A stretch of DNA of 64,000 nt, taken from the NCBI GenBank assembly GCA_026874595.1, contig CM049320.1:36430214-36494213 (forward strand). Direction: 5' to 3'. Under the pieces are notes generated by a model, which was not told the origin of the DNA, searched no databases, and worked only from the letters and a program-made list of their open reading frames with translations. The position numbers were made by a program, and so were the translations under genes. Position 1 is the stretch's first letter, and each line of letters starts with the position of its first letter. This document shows positions 10,509 to 21,872 of this stretch, piece after piece. The stretch is from Sipunculus nudus (Eukaryota > Annelida > Sipuncula > Golfingiida > Sipunculidae).

Positions 10509-12060
10509 AACAAGTGGCCCATGGGCCATGGCACTCAGCTGAACTTGAAAATACAAAGGGTGTATTTATAAGATGTGCTTATTTTGATCAGGGCATGTGT
10601 TGATTGACAAGTGCCAGAGCACAGTCAGTCATGAATGTCCTCTGCCCTGACCATCTAAACGTTAAACTTGCAGTGCAAAGGTTACAATCCTGCAAGTCTG
10701 GATGTTACACTGTTATTTGATATTTCCAAGGATATTTGGGCAAGATTTTCCTAATATTTTGTTAGAAGTTTATAGGTTTAACAAAAATAACTGGTATCCT
10801 GTCTGACTGTCAAGCTGGTCTAAATCATGATTCCAGCCAGTAACTTGCAAAAAAAGGTCATCATGACCTAGTTTCAGGTTTTCAAGAAACTTAACCATGA
10901 ACCCCTCTGGAGATTGCTTTTGAAGATCTGAGACATAACTTACACAATCTTAACTGAATGTGAACAAGCAGTGATCAATTTGTCCAAATCAACAATTTCA
11001 TTTTGGGTGAATTTAAATCTGTCCGTAATAAAAATAAATAAATATATACCATTATAACACAATTCACTGAGTCAAATTCATTGTGAACAAATACCAAAAT
11101 TATGAATCAGGATGAAACTGGAAATCACTCTCACTGGAACAAGCGTGAACAAGGCTTTATTATCAGACCATGTAGCCTCTATTGTTAAGTTGTAGCATCA
11201 GGGAAATTTAAAAACACTAGATCAATAAGAGTTCCATGATCAGTTGTGTTTTCTGTTACAAACTGCTGAGAATGTAGAAGATGTGAAAACGTCATTCAAG
11301 GCTGATATATTATTTTGTTTAGCAACATCAATATTGAAATCTCCAATTACTAATTGGCTTTTGTACATCAGCATGTGTCATAAGTTGGGCAAGTTTTGAA
11401 ATAAAGTCTAAAAGTTTTGACTGAGGGGATCTGTAGACATTTTTATGGACCTCTTAGAATGTCAAGTTTGAAGATACCAGGTCAAATGGTTACAATGTGT
11501 GCCCTGTTAACAGACGACCACATCTTTGAAGGCCTAAAAAATTAAGATAAAAATGCGTAAAAATTCGAAAAAGTCCAGGTGGCACCACCAGTCTGCAGGA
11601 ACAGGTGACACACTCCATGATGAATATGCATGCAAAGAATCATGGCGATTAATGCATTAGTTGTTCAGATACTAGAGCTTTTGCATCAAATTTTTAGTTA
11701 TTCTGGGGGGTACTTCTGAGCCCCAAAGCTTAGAGAATATAGGTAACAGAGACCTAATTTCAATTTTCTATTGAGAATTTTTATGGTCCTCCTAGGATGT
11801 CAAGTTAGAAGATTCCAGGTCAAATGGTTACGATTTGTGCCCTGTTAACAGATGACCACATCTTTGAAAGTCTCAAAAATTAAGAAAACAAGGCCTACAG
11901 GCCTAATGCGAACCTGTGCATTGGGAAATACAACAGGTATAATGCTGCAATGCTGGACCATTACTTCTCAAATATATGAACAATGCAGGTACTAAACATT
12001 TTGAATAAGAAACAGTTACACAAACATCACTGCTGAAATTCTGGCATGGGTACACACAAC
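10509..12060. mobile_element. F1 fragment with left palindrome and tandem units, no right end
   Basis: The left terminus is AACAAGTGGCCCATGGGCCA followed by ACTCAGCTGA. Degraded sequence follows, then F1 units near 11440 and 11580-11880. At 11886 it is joined by a different palindrome (AGGCCTACAGGCCT at about 11903-11916) that looks like the cap of another family of the same style. No right hairpin occurs before the next left palindrome at 12061. Confidence 0.55.
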
Positions 12061-12873
12061 ACAACTAGGTACCCATGGGTCTCAACGCTAAGCTGAATTT
12101 GTCTATAAGGATATTTTTAAAGAAATTTTTCAGAATGACAGTCCTGTGACCTTAACGAATGACCTTGTGACCAAAAAATCTTAGAACTTAATATCCTTGA
12201 ACTTGCAGCATTAGGATTATTGTAACAATCTTTTAAAAAGTGACCTTGACCTCAGACCAAATAACCTCAAATTCTACAGGTTTCCTACTTTGGGCAAGTA
12301 AGCCATGTGTGAACGTTGGAAAGTTCAGGATGAAAAGTTTGATTTACAGTGCATCCACAATCTTTTTAAAGATGTAGCTCCTGTGACCTTCAACTAAAAT
12401 CGCTGGACCCTGGTAATCAAAATGAATTTACTTATGTAGTTGGTCATTATTAAATCAAGTTTGAAGCAAGTTTATTTTTAGAAAATAAATAGAAAAATAT
12501 TCGTTAAAATAGAAAAAATACAGGTGGCGCCACCATGTTTCAGGAACTGACAAAACTAGTCATGGTCAATATTCAAGGCAAGATTCATGACAAACCATGC
12601 ATTCATTATCAAGATATTGGAGGTTTTGTATCAAATTTCTTACTATTCTGGGGGGGTACTTTCAAGCCCCGTAGCTCATAGGATATAGGTCGCAGTGACC
12701 TAATTTCAGGTTTCCCTGGAGATTTTTTATTGACCTCCCTGGATTATCACTTAAATGTTTCTAGGACCAGCTGTTACGATTTGTGCCCTGCTAACGGATG
12801 GCCGGACATCCGTATGGATGACGGACAAAGCCCCTTCCTACACCTCAGTTGACTTACAGTCAGCTGAGCTAAA
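12061..12873. mobile_element. Short F1 element, both ends present
   Basis: The left palindrome GTACCCATGGGT is followed by an altered arm. One F1 unit with GGTGGCGCCACC (12524-12535) comes next, and the right end reads CTCAGTTGACTTACAGTCAGCTGAGCT plus A-run after a degenerate ACGG-type tract (12796-12830). About 0.8 kb; non-coding. Confidence 0.65.
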
Positions 12874-13314
12874 AATGATTGTAGCTGGCACCCCCAGTCT
12901 TGTATACAACAAAGCTATCAGAGATATATACATATGCCCAAGTTCAGACTGATAAATCAAACCCTCCTGAGAAAAAAAGCAGGGACACACATTTGGCAAA
13001 AAATATTGTAGGTGGCACCAACAGTCTTGTATACGGCAAAGCTATTCGATAGGTATAAATATGTCCAATTTCAGGATGATATATCAAATTCCTCTATAGA
13101 AATAAGAAGGCACAAAAGTCACACACTGTGCAAAAGTCATTGTAGGTGGTGACACCTGTCTTGTGAACGAGAAACCCATCAAAGATGCATAGACAGGTCA
13201 AAATATCAGGCCAATATATCAAACTTACCTTTAGTCTGATGCATGGGGCTAACCACGCTTTGGTGAGAAAGGCAGTTGCCCCAAGTGAACTGTGACAAAT
13301 TTGCTGGCTCAGGC

Positions 13315-13612
13315 TACTGCACTGAGTGAACTCATGACCTGCACCTGGCTAGACTGGGTGAACTTTTGACCTGTACCTGGCTGCACTGAGTGAACTCTTG
13401 ACCTGTTGCCTAAGCTGATACAGTTGGCTGTCTGCCAAAGCTATAAATAGATTGGCTACACATGCAGCCCTGAGAGGCATGACACCCATGAGGTGATCAC
13501 ATGGTGCCCATGAGGTGTTCACATGTCACCCATGAGGGGATCACATGCCTTGTGCTTGGCTAAACTGACTGAACTCTTGACCTATATCTGGCTGCACTGA
13601 ATGAACTCTTGA
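13315..13612. repeat. Short minisatellites in the F1 mosaic
   Basis: Two imperfect repeats: a ~45-50-bp unit around CTGCACTGAGTGAACTC (13317, 13379, and again near 13589), and a ~27-bp unit around CCCATGAGGTGATCACATG (13487-13548, three copies). Confidence 0.7.
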
Positions 13613-14596
13613 TCTATTGCCAAATCTGAAACAGGAGGCAGTTTCTTAACCCATTTAAATATACAGACACAATCTTAGCCTGTTCACAAATCTGTTTACA
13701 CATACTGAAAGACTTTGGCTTAAATGCATTTTTTCAAGCTGACATATTCATAACCTTTTTATCAAAATATCTAGAATAATAAAAGATGCAGTTCTTTCAT
13801 AAATAAGCTGAATCCCACAACATTTGATATATGACAGATTATTGCATAAAATCTGGGGATGGTAGTTCCTGCTATTCTGAGAAATTATGGGTTAATGTAC
13901 AGATGACCAATGACCCCCGTACAAAAAAAGGTCAATGCAGGTGACCACCAATACCTGATTTTTATATATGGCTCATTTGGCCAACACTGGCAGAAAAATT
14001 GGTGAAGATAGCTCCGCCCGTGTCTGAGATTGTCATTTTAGTATGCTTTTTCAGACAGATGACTAGGTTCAACTTCCTTTAATTTGGCCAAAATTCACCG
14101 AATTGAACCATTTGAACAAACTTGAGAGAGATGTTATTAAAGATTTTTTCTATGAAATATTGAACAAATTGGCTTGACTGTTTCGGAGGAGAAGATTTCT
14201 AAAGTTTTTTTCAGCTTTTTCACTATAAAATCTGAGAAAATGCAGATTTTTTTTCAGATGGCTAATTTTTTGCATTAAATTTCATGATGCTAGCTCCAGT
14301 CAATCCAATAGTATGGGTTAACTTATATCTGTGACTGTAAACATTGCCTGGCATGTGGAATATCTAAAATCATAAATCTACATTTTTTTTTAAAGTTTTT
14401 AAAAAACATTCTTTTCAATATTAACCAAAGATAACCTGAAATCTAAATGTCTGGAGGCATGATGTAACGGATGCTGATAAAGTGGTTCCAGGCTAGATGT
14501 ATCTGCTTCACATAGCTAACATATATGGTAAAAATGACTCAATTCAATCTTTATAATTCAGCCAAAATTCATTTTTTGGAACCATAACAGACAACT

Positions 14597-16213
14597 AGAT
14601 ATTTCTTGGCACCACAGGTGCCATAGTATCCCCAGACAATTGATCCCCCCCCCCCCCCTTTAAGAATAGGCCCCCCATCTTCAATTAATATCAGACTACA
14701 CTCAAAGAAAAGGTCACTCTCTTAGAAAAGGTCATGACCCCTATTTCACTATACATCATCCCCTAACCCATGTCTATGTATATGCATAACATGAAAGAAA
14801 TCTGTCCATTAGTTTTTGACTTATAATGCTCACAGTACTGTTAAGTAGCAATGATGGGGTATTAAACAGCACAAAAACAAGTAAAAGAATAATAGGTGGT
14901 GCTATCAGTTTCCGGTTCATGACAACACTATCCAAGATCTTCGGTCAAGTTGATTTTAGGACCAATCCATGCATCCCTTATTGAGATATTAATGATTTTG
15001 TGTGATTTTCACCATATTGGCAATATTCAAGGTCAAGACAACTCTCATAGGAAAGGTCATGACCCCAATTTAAATAAACATCATCCCATAACCCATATCT
15101 ATGTATATGCATAATATAAAAGAAATCTGTCCATTAGTTTTTAACTTATAATGCTCACAGTACTGTTAAGTGGCAATGACGGGGTATTAAACAGCACAAA
15201 AACAAGTAAAAGAATAATAGGTGGCGCTATCAGTTTCCGGTTCATGACAACACTATCCAAGATCTTTGATCAAGTTGATTTTTGGACCAATCCATGCATC
15301 CCATATTGAGATATTAATGATTTTGTGTAATTTTCACCATATATGGCAATATTCAAGGTCAAGGCCACTCTAATAGGAGAGGTCATGACCCCAATTTATA
15401 TATACATCATCCCATAACCCATGTCTATGTATATATGCATAATATGAAAGAAATCTGTCCGATAGTTTTTGACTTATAATGCTCACAGTACTGTTAAGTG
15501 GCAATGATGGGGAGTATTAAACGGCACAAAAACAAGTAAAGAAATAACAGGTGGCGCCACCTGTTTCCGGTACTTGACATTACTATCCAAGATCTCCGAT
15601 CAAGTTGATTTTTGGACCAATACATGCATCCATTATTGAGATATTAATGCTTTTGAGTGATTTTCACCATATATGGCAATATTCAAGGTCAAGGCCACTC
15701 TCATAGGAAAGGTCATGACCCCAGTTTAAATAAACATAATCCCATAACCCATATCTATGTATTTGCATTATATTAAAGAAATCTGTCCATTAGTTTATGA
15801 CTTAAGATGCTCAAAGTACTGTCAAGTAGCAATTTTGGTGGTATTAAACGGCACAAAGACAAGTGAAGAATAATAGGTGGCGCCACCAGTTTCTGGGATA
15901 TGACAACCCTATCCAAGATCTTCCACCAATTTGATTTTGGGATCAATCCATGCAAGATTTCTTGAGATATTTAAGAATTTGTGTGATTTCCCGAAAATTG
16001 GACCTATTCAAGGTCAAGGACACTCTCCTAGTCAAGGTCATGACCTCATTTTGAATAGGCGTCGTCCTCTCACCCATATCTATACATATACCAAGTTTGG
16101 TAAAGATCCAAGAAACATTTTTTGAGTTATCGCGCCAACAAGATTTATATGCGGGGGCGGCGACGTGGGGACCGGTATGAAAACAGTATCCTCCGACTTT
16201 GTGTGGGGATACA
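14597..16213 (-). mobile_element. F5 element: hairpin-capped, ~327-bp tandem array
   Basis: The inserted block starts CTAGATATTTC, then a perfect hairpin GGCACC-ACA-GGTGCC (14608-14622), then GTATCCCC (14626). It ends in GTATCCTC...GGGGATAC (about 16187-16212). GTATCCCCAGACAA (14626-14639) and TTGTGTGGGGATAC (16199-16212) are inverted copies, 13 of 14 matching. Inside are five tandem units of ~327 bp (landmark GGTCATGACCCC near 14729, 15056, 15385, 15711 and, altered, 16036). Comparison with 9801-9830 shows the site before insertion. Read on the minus strand, a terminal inverted repeat at the 5' end, its partner subterminal at the 3' end, then a hairpin and CTAG matches Helentron/HINE design. 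Family name is an inference. Confidence 0.75.
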
Positions 16214-17434
16214 ATTATTATAAGAATTATTTATGGAATTGTTCTTGTAAAGTATTAAACAAATTGGCCTCAATGGCGTCAGACAATAAACGTTTTGCAG
16301 GTTTATAACTCATATGGGAAAATAAAGCAAAATGGCTAAGTTAAGCTTCCAATAACTCAGCCAAAAATCACTGAACCAAAACCATTTGAAAAAACTTGAA
16401 TTATCAACATCTGAGGATAATTAATGTGTTTCAGGTTTCCATGGAGATCTTTTATAGACCTTCCAGGATATCAAGAAAGAAGATTCAAGGTCAAATGGTT
16501 ACGATTTGTGCCCTGTTAACAGATGACCATATCTTTGATGGTCTCAAACATTAAGATAAAAATGCCTAAAAATTTGATATAAGTCTAGGTGGCACCACCA
16601 GTCTGCAAGAACTGATGAAACACTCCATGATGAATTTGCAGGCAATGAATCATGGCGATCAATGCACTAGTTGTTCAGATACTAGAGCTTTTGTAAGCCC
16701 CATAGCTTGGAGGATATGGGTAACAGAGACCTAATTTCAGGTTTCTTAAGAGATTTTTCATGGACCTTCGAGCATATTAAGTAAGAAGATTCCAGGTCCA
16801 GCGGTTACGATTTGTGCCTGGTTAACAGAAGGATCAACGGACAGACAGAGGACGGAAGGCCAGACAACCTGACGGACGACAGATAAAGAGTGATTGCTAA
16901 AGCTCAAATGACTTACAGTCAGCTGAGCTAAAAAAATTAATGAATTCATTTATTTGGATACAAAACATAAGACTTACAAGACTTATCCTCCAATATGTAA
17001 GAAAAGAAATACTTTTAGTCAAAGTTATTCTTGCAAAATAAAACAAGAGCACCGCAAACATGCATTATATGCCCGTTGTGTATCTGGTTACCTCTGACCT
17101 CATTAAATATGCATGAATTTTGATAAGAATGAAAATTGGGTGAGAAAGTCTACTGGTAAATATGTATACCGTATTCGACGTAAAAAGCGCCCCGGGCGCT
17201 CTCAAAATTAAATTTTTCCAATTTTTTTATACCCTTATAAGCGCCCCCCAACATCTGCCTACTTCCAAAGTGCATAACGATCCTTTCAATTTAACACTGC
17301 GGATTGTGTACACGTGTTTGTCTTCACAGCACATTCAGGACAATTCAGAAAAAAACGATGTTGTGTAATCCAAGTGATACCGATTTGCAGACGATTTTAT
17401 TTTGTGTTGCATGAGAGAATTGTCTGAATGACTA

Positions 17435-17883
17435 CCGTAAAATCTGGTGTATAAGACAAACTAGTGTATAAGACGATGTGGATTTTTTGCATCAAAAATG
17501 GGGTAAAAATTATTTTTAGCCAAATAAAGTAGGAGACAGGTTGAGACAATTTCGACTGAGGATGTGAAGGTAGTGAGATGTTTTAATTTGACTTGAGTGT
17601 CACTTGAACAAATAAAAAGATTGAACATTTTTGTTTCTTGTTGTTTATATCAATATTTGAATGCTAATAATAATATTGTTAATAGGATTTAAAAAAGACA
17701 ATACAATAACAGAATACCATCAATCTCCCGTTGGCCACCATTTTTGACATCGTGACACAGGTAAGTCGTAGTTTCAGGTCGATCCAGTGCTTCATTTATA
17801 AGTTTTGGTGTATAAGTCGGAGTAGCTTTTCTCAATCGATATTTGAGGTATAAATTTTTCAACTTATACACCAGTTTTTACGG
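17435..17883. mobile_element. 449-bp MITE nested in element A
   Basis: The ends are CCGTAAAATCTGGTGTATAAG and, inverted, CCGTAAAAACTGGTGTATAAG, with TA on each side (17433-17434, 17884-17885). GTGTATAAG(A/T)C also recurs internally. TA target and CCGTA start suggest the same broad transposase group as A, with different TIRs. Element B has no such insertion at the matching place. Confidence 0.85.
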
Positions 17884-18799
17884 TACATTTCAAGATTTCC
17901 TTTGTAGGTGAAGCGGAAAAATAAGGATGGTAATAACTTTTATAAAAGTCAACGCCTAATAAGGTAGCAGATTATATAAAATGTTCATATAAAAATATGT
18001 AAAACAGTATTTATTTGAATGATGAAAAAAAATAATACGTGACATCGGTACCCTGATGTCAGTCACCTTGCGCAAATACCTTTGACAGCTGAGCCGATTA
18101 ATGACATGGAATGGCATCGACAATAATTGTCTTTTTTGTCTTTCATTGTGCTTGATATTACATGCAAATGTTTAAAAAAAAACTGAAATACTGGCCCTTA
18201 GACTCCAGCGTATTATATTTACTTCAGTGCGTATACGAACCAAATTCGGCGTTTTGTTTTAAAATTGTTAGGAAATTTGTCATATTTTTATCCCGCGGAA
18301 ACACGGTCCCTTTTCTGAACTTTGTTGACCCCTTATAATACATTTATTTCTCAACGTAGTCCAATAATACAAGCTTGACAAACATTGTCACCTGAGGAAA
18401 GGCCGCTTCATATTTATAATTATAATGCACTACTGGTTGTCTTGTAATTGAAGTGCCATGAGCGAGTCTCCGTGTATGTCAGTGTGCAAGTAGCTGACAG
18501 CGTCCGCATTCACTGGACTCGTGAACATTTTACGCAGTAAATAGGGCACCTTATTAAAAAATCATCCTTGTTTTAACATGCATATTACGTGCTACTGGAT
18601 GGCACTTGGTTAGGCAAGTTCCCAGCATCCCTTGCGCGAGCGCTGTATACACACAGATTAACCCAGGGCACTGGGATCTTGAGTACACGGGTAAGCCCTG
18701 CACCCTGTCAGCGGCATCGACAATTATATCACTGTGTACATGTTTCAAGTAAATTGCCAAGATATTTTTGGCAAAAAATACATTAAAACTTATATATTA

Positions 18800-19133
18800 G
18801 GCCAAAAAAATTAAAGGTTTGGTTCTCAGGCACCGCCCGCATCAATTTTAAACCCCCGCATCAAAAATTTTTATTTTGATTTTCAATAGAAACTTATTAA
18901 TTTTGAGCTGCAGCCGCTCGGACATTTCTTTCAAGAAGATAAAATCATATAATTTCCTTTATTATGTAGTGCTTTTACTTATTTAGTCAAATAAATATGT
19001 TATTATCATGCTTTTCCCTTATAATTTGGCATTTTTATTGAAACATACCAAAAAAATAAAATTAAAAAAAAACGCCCGCCCGCATTGATTTTCTGAAAAA
19101 AGTGCCTGAGAACCATACCTTTTTATTTTGGCC
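18800..19133. mobile_element. 334-bp MITE nested in element A, Harbinger-like
   Basis: Inverted termini of about 35 bp starting GGCCAAAA and sharing GGTTCTCAGGCAC, flanked by TTA on both sides (18797-18799, 19134-19136). A 3-bp TTA duplication and a GG start fit PIF/Harbinger MITEs. The interior is AT-rich with GCCCGC at both ends and no coding. Confidence 0.85.
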
Positions 19134-20442
19134 TTATCAGGATTGGGAATTCCGTTTTGGTCTGTCAATTCCGCAATTCCGTCCGCGGTCGCGTAAATTC
19201 ACTGGCTCTACTGTCAGAAGGGCTTTCGTATATTGATTCAGGTAAAATCCCTGTGTCAATGCGGCAAGGGCAAACCTTTTCTAACCAATTATTTAACTAT
19301 GTGCACATGGAAATCTGATGTATAAAAAATAAATTAAAACAAAAACAAAGCATTGTAATGTTCTTTATTGAGTGTATATTACCACCATACGGACATGATC
19401 ACTGATATTCACGGCGTCAAGTTCGGCCGACGTCATAATTCAAATTGCCGTAAATTATCCTTGGCGGCCCTGAGGACGCTGAGAAACTTGTACCAGTGTA
19501 TAAGACGGCCGCCCTTCTTTGCCAATATTTTAGGATAACATTTATCGTCCTGTACACGAGCAAATACGGTAAGTAATATATATTTCATTGCATAATACAT
19601 CCACATACGTACCTGAATTCAGGTCACCCGATCAGCATGGCCACCTGCAGGGTCTGCCTTCACGGACACCGTCATTCAGTGTTATCTATGATATACTTGA
19701 CCACTGATTCTGTTATGTGTAACTAATATTATTATTATATTAGATGATAAAGCTTAACGGAGATTGAATAAAAACTGGTGGTAACTTTTAAGCTTGGCGG
19801 GGAGAAATGAAAGCATTACGTTGTCCTGTGTTATATTGGCTAGGGAGAAAAGTGAGGTTAGGATGGCTCATCCTTTAGTTTCATAAAGTGATCTCCCAAA
19901 TCCGGTTGGGGGGGGGGGGGGGGGGGGGGGGCGCTTATTACAGGAGGGGCGCTTATTACGTCGAATACGGTAATGAGTTTCATGTAAATCCACAGGATTT
20001 TTGTAAGTCACCAAGGTGCCTTCAAAGTGCAGTGACCTCTAACCTCATTAAATGTGTCTCAATTTTTATGAGAATGTAAATCAGGTGAGAAAATCTATAG
20101 GTTAATTTGTATAATGAGAAAAATCTGATGATCTACGGGATTTTCGATAAGTCACCAAGGTGCCTTCAAAGTGCTGTGACCTTTGACCTCATTAAATATG
20201 CATGGATTTTGCTGGAATTCGAACTTAACCAAGATGTTTTATTGATTAACATTTCTGATGAGTTTTTAATTATCCTTCATATTCTTTGTAAGTTGTCAAG
20301 GCAACACCACAAAGTAGCAGAGTGACCGTGCTTCTTAGTTTCACGAAAAATCCATAAAAACCCTGGTAAGTTATTGCAGCAACACCAAGAGTTAACGGAC
20401 GGATGTACAGTGGGTATACCATAATACTCCCGTCATAAGACA

Positions 20443-21870
20443 GCTTACAAGAAAAGACTTTGTAATACTGCACACGAACCCTGTATCAGTCAGCCTAACC
20501 AACAATCATAACTAATGGACCAAAGTGAAGAGGTCTGAATAAAGATTTCCCTCCTCCTTGAGTTTCACCAGAAAAAAACAAGGGACCCATGGGTCACGGT
20601 GCTCAGCTGATTGTGATTGGACTATAAATGTTTCTCCACCGAGATACTATATCGAGTCGATAAAACTTATGAATATCATGTACATGTTGGGCTATTATAA
20701 AGGAATGTAATGTTATATGTGAGTAAATGATAAATGAAATTACCTGACTGATGGATTATTAGAGTCAAATAAAGTGGTTTATTTTTTATTTATTTAGGAG
20801 GGGTTGAAAATTGTGATATATTTGAGCAAATATGAATGCAATGACAGCAGTAATAAGCAGTAGTAGAATGATGATAAGGCTATTTGTTGAAGGATCTAAA
20901 GTGTATGGTAGTCTGCAAGCGTTCAATTTGACAGATATGATGTTATGATTAACTATGCTGATGAAGTGATTTATGAATATGTGACTGTATGACACAATAT
21001 CTCTTTAGTCTTGACAAGGTACATTATTGTGATGCCCACTATGTCTACATATTACACAATATTGACATAATTTTTGGCATGTAAATAGGTACCTATGGAC
21101 GAATAGTTATACAAAATATTAAAGTATGAATATATCTGATTCATCTTGTTCTTGCTTACTGAGGCTGACTTTGGGATGGGGTTCCGAGAAGGGAAAAGTG
21201 AGGGCAGCACTAAGGTGGATGTAGAAATATTCTATTGTAATGTTTTTCATTTATATAAGAATATGTAAAGCTAAGAGGAAAGGGGCCCTCCTACTTGGTT
21301 ATAGTAAAGTTCTAAATATATGATTGCAAACTAATACTCTGACAAGACTGTCTTGAAGAAAAACAGTAAAAGTTTTGAGATACTGTGTTGCATACGAAAA
21401 TTTACAGATGGACAGGCAAGTGGACAGAATGGACTAATACCTTAATTTCACTTTCAAGAGAATAATGCATTTAAGTTTATATATAATCCTATTTTTTTAA
21501 GCAGATCCACTTTTTCCATTAAGAAGTTTTTATCTGAATCATTTTTTTATTTACAGGTTTATAAATTTTTAATTAAAAAACCTGAAAATATAAGTTAAAA
21601 TATTAGAGTTGTTGCAAAAGTTGCAATCATTATATATACAGAGTAAAAAACATTGGGTCATATTATGCATACACATATATTTTATTATTTTTAAATCATA
21701 AATGTTTAAACTGATTTTAAAAGAAAATAATGCCACAACATGGCATCAACAAGAATTTTCCTTGAATCACTATTAAAAAGTTTTGCACATTGGAGTTTTC
21801 AGGACATGCTTAATTTTAAAAATAAAATAAAAGTCAATTTGATAAAAAAAAAACATCTTTTCAAATAAAG
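20443..21870. other. Mostly unique DNA with a solitary F1 left palindrome
   Basis: At 20578-20610 lies AACA AGGGACCCATGGGTCA with GCTCAGCTGA, an F1 left end with nothing F1-like after it. The rest is AT-rich. A splice-bounded 50-nt open stretch at 21160-21209 (minus) was considered as an exon and rejected. Nothing else supported. Confidence 0.5.
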
Positions 21871-21872
21871 TA

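Larger units (their letters stand above)
12874..16932. mobile_element. F1-related mosaic interrupted by the F5 element
   Basis: It opens with three ~130-bp units (12875-13230, each with a GTAGGTGGCACC-like start) and short minisatellites. From 14320 to 14596, then from 16214, it matches 9541-9960 of the 7.6-10.2 kb copy, and it ends in an F1 right hairpin (16899-16932) after an ACGG-type tract. The match to an uninterrupted copy shows that the F5 element (14597-16213) entered later. Confidence 0.6.
17169..19970. mobile_element. Element A: pogo-like inverted-repeat DNA element with nested MITEs
   Basis: The termini are inverted: CCGTATTCGACGTAAAAAGC at 17169 and its complement ending at 19970, ~25 bp with one mismatch, flanked by TA on both sides (17167-17168, 19971-19972). 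Each end also has a second AAGCGCCC block. TA target and CCGTA start resemble Tc1/mariner-pogo relatives. No transposase frame is present, so it is non-autonomous. The last ~370 bp match the right part of element B. A poly-G run (19907-19931) lies just inside the right end. Confidence 0.85.
17042..20442. mobile_element. F2 element, split by element A
   Basis: The left end is ACAAGAGCACCGCAAACATGC followed by TATATGCCCGTTG. Units carrying 'GTGACCTCTGACCTCATTAAATATGCATG'-type sequence flank element A, at 17085-17160 and 19973-20330. The right end reads TACAGTGGGTATACCATAATACTCCCGTC and then AAGAC, after a short ACGG tract. Without A and its TA the two parts join without loss. A second copy is at 43.8-44.3 kb. 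Confidence 0.7.

Noticed and set aside
12874-16213. Tandem arrays as CRISPR-like
   Set aside because: Units are 130-330 bp without short identical repeats and unique spacers, and the DNA is eukaryotic.
21160-21209. 50-nt splice-bounded open stretch on the minus strand
   Set aside because: Good acceptor and donor, but all three frames are open and the length breaks the phase 1-1 pattern; could be chance.
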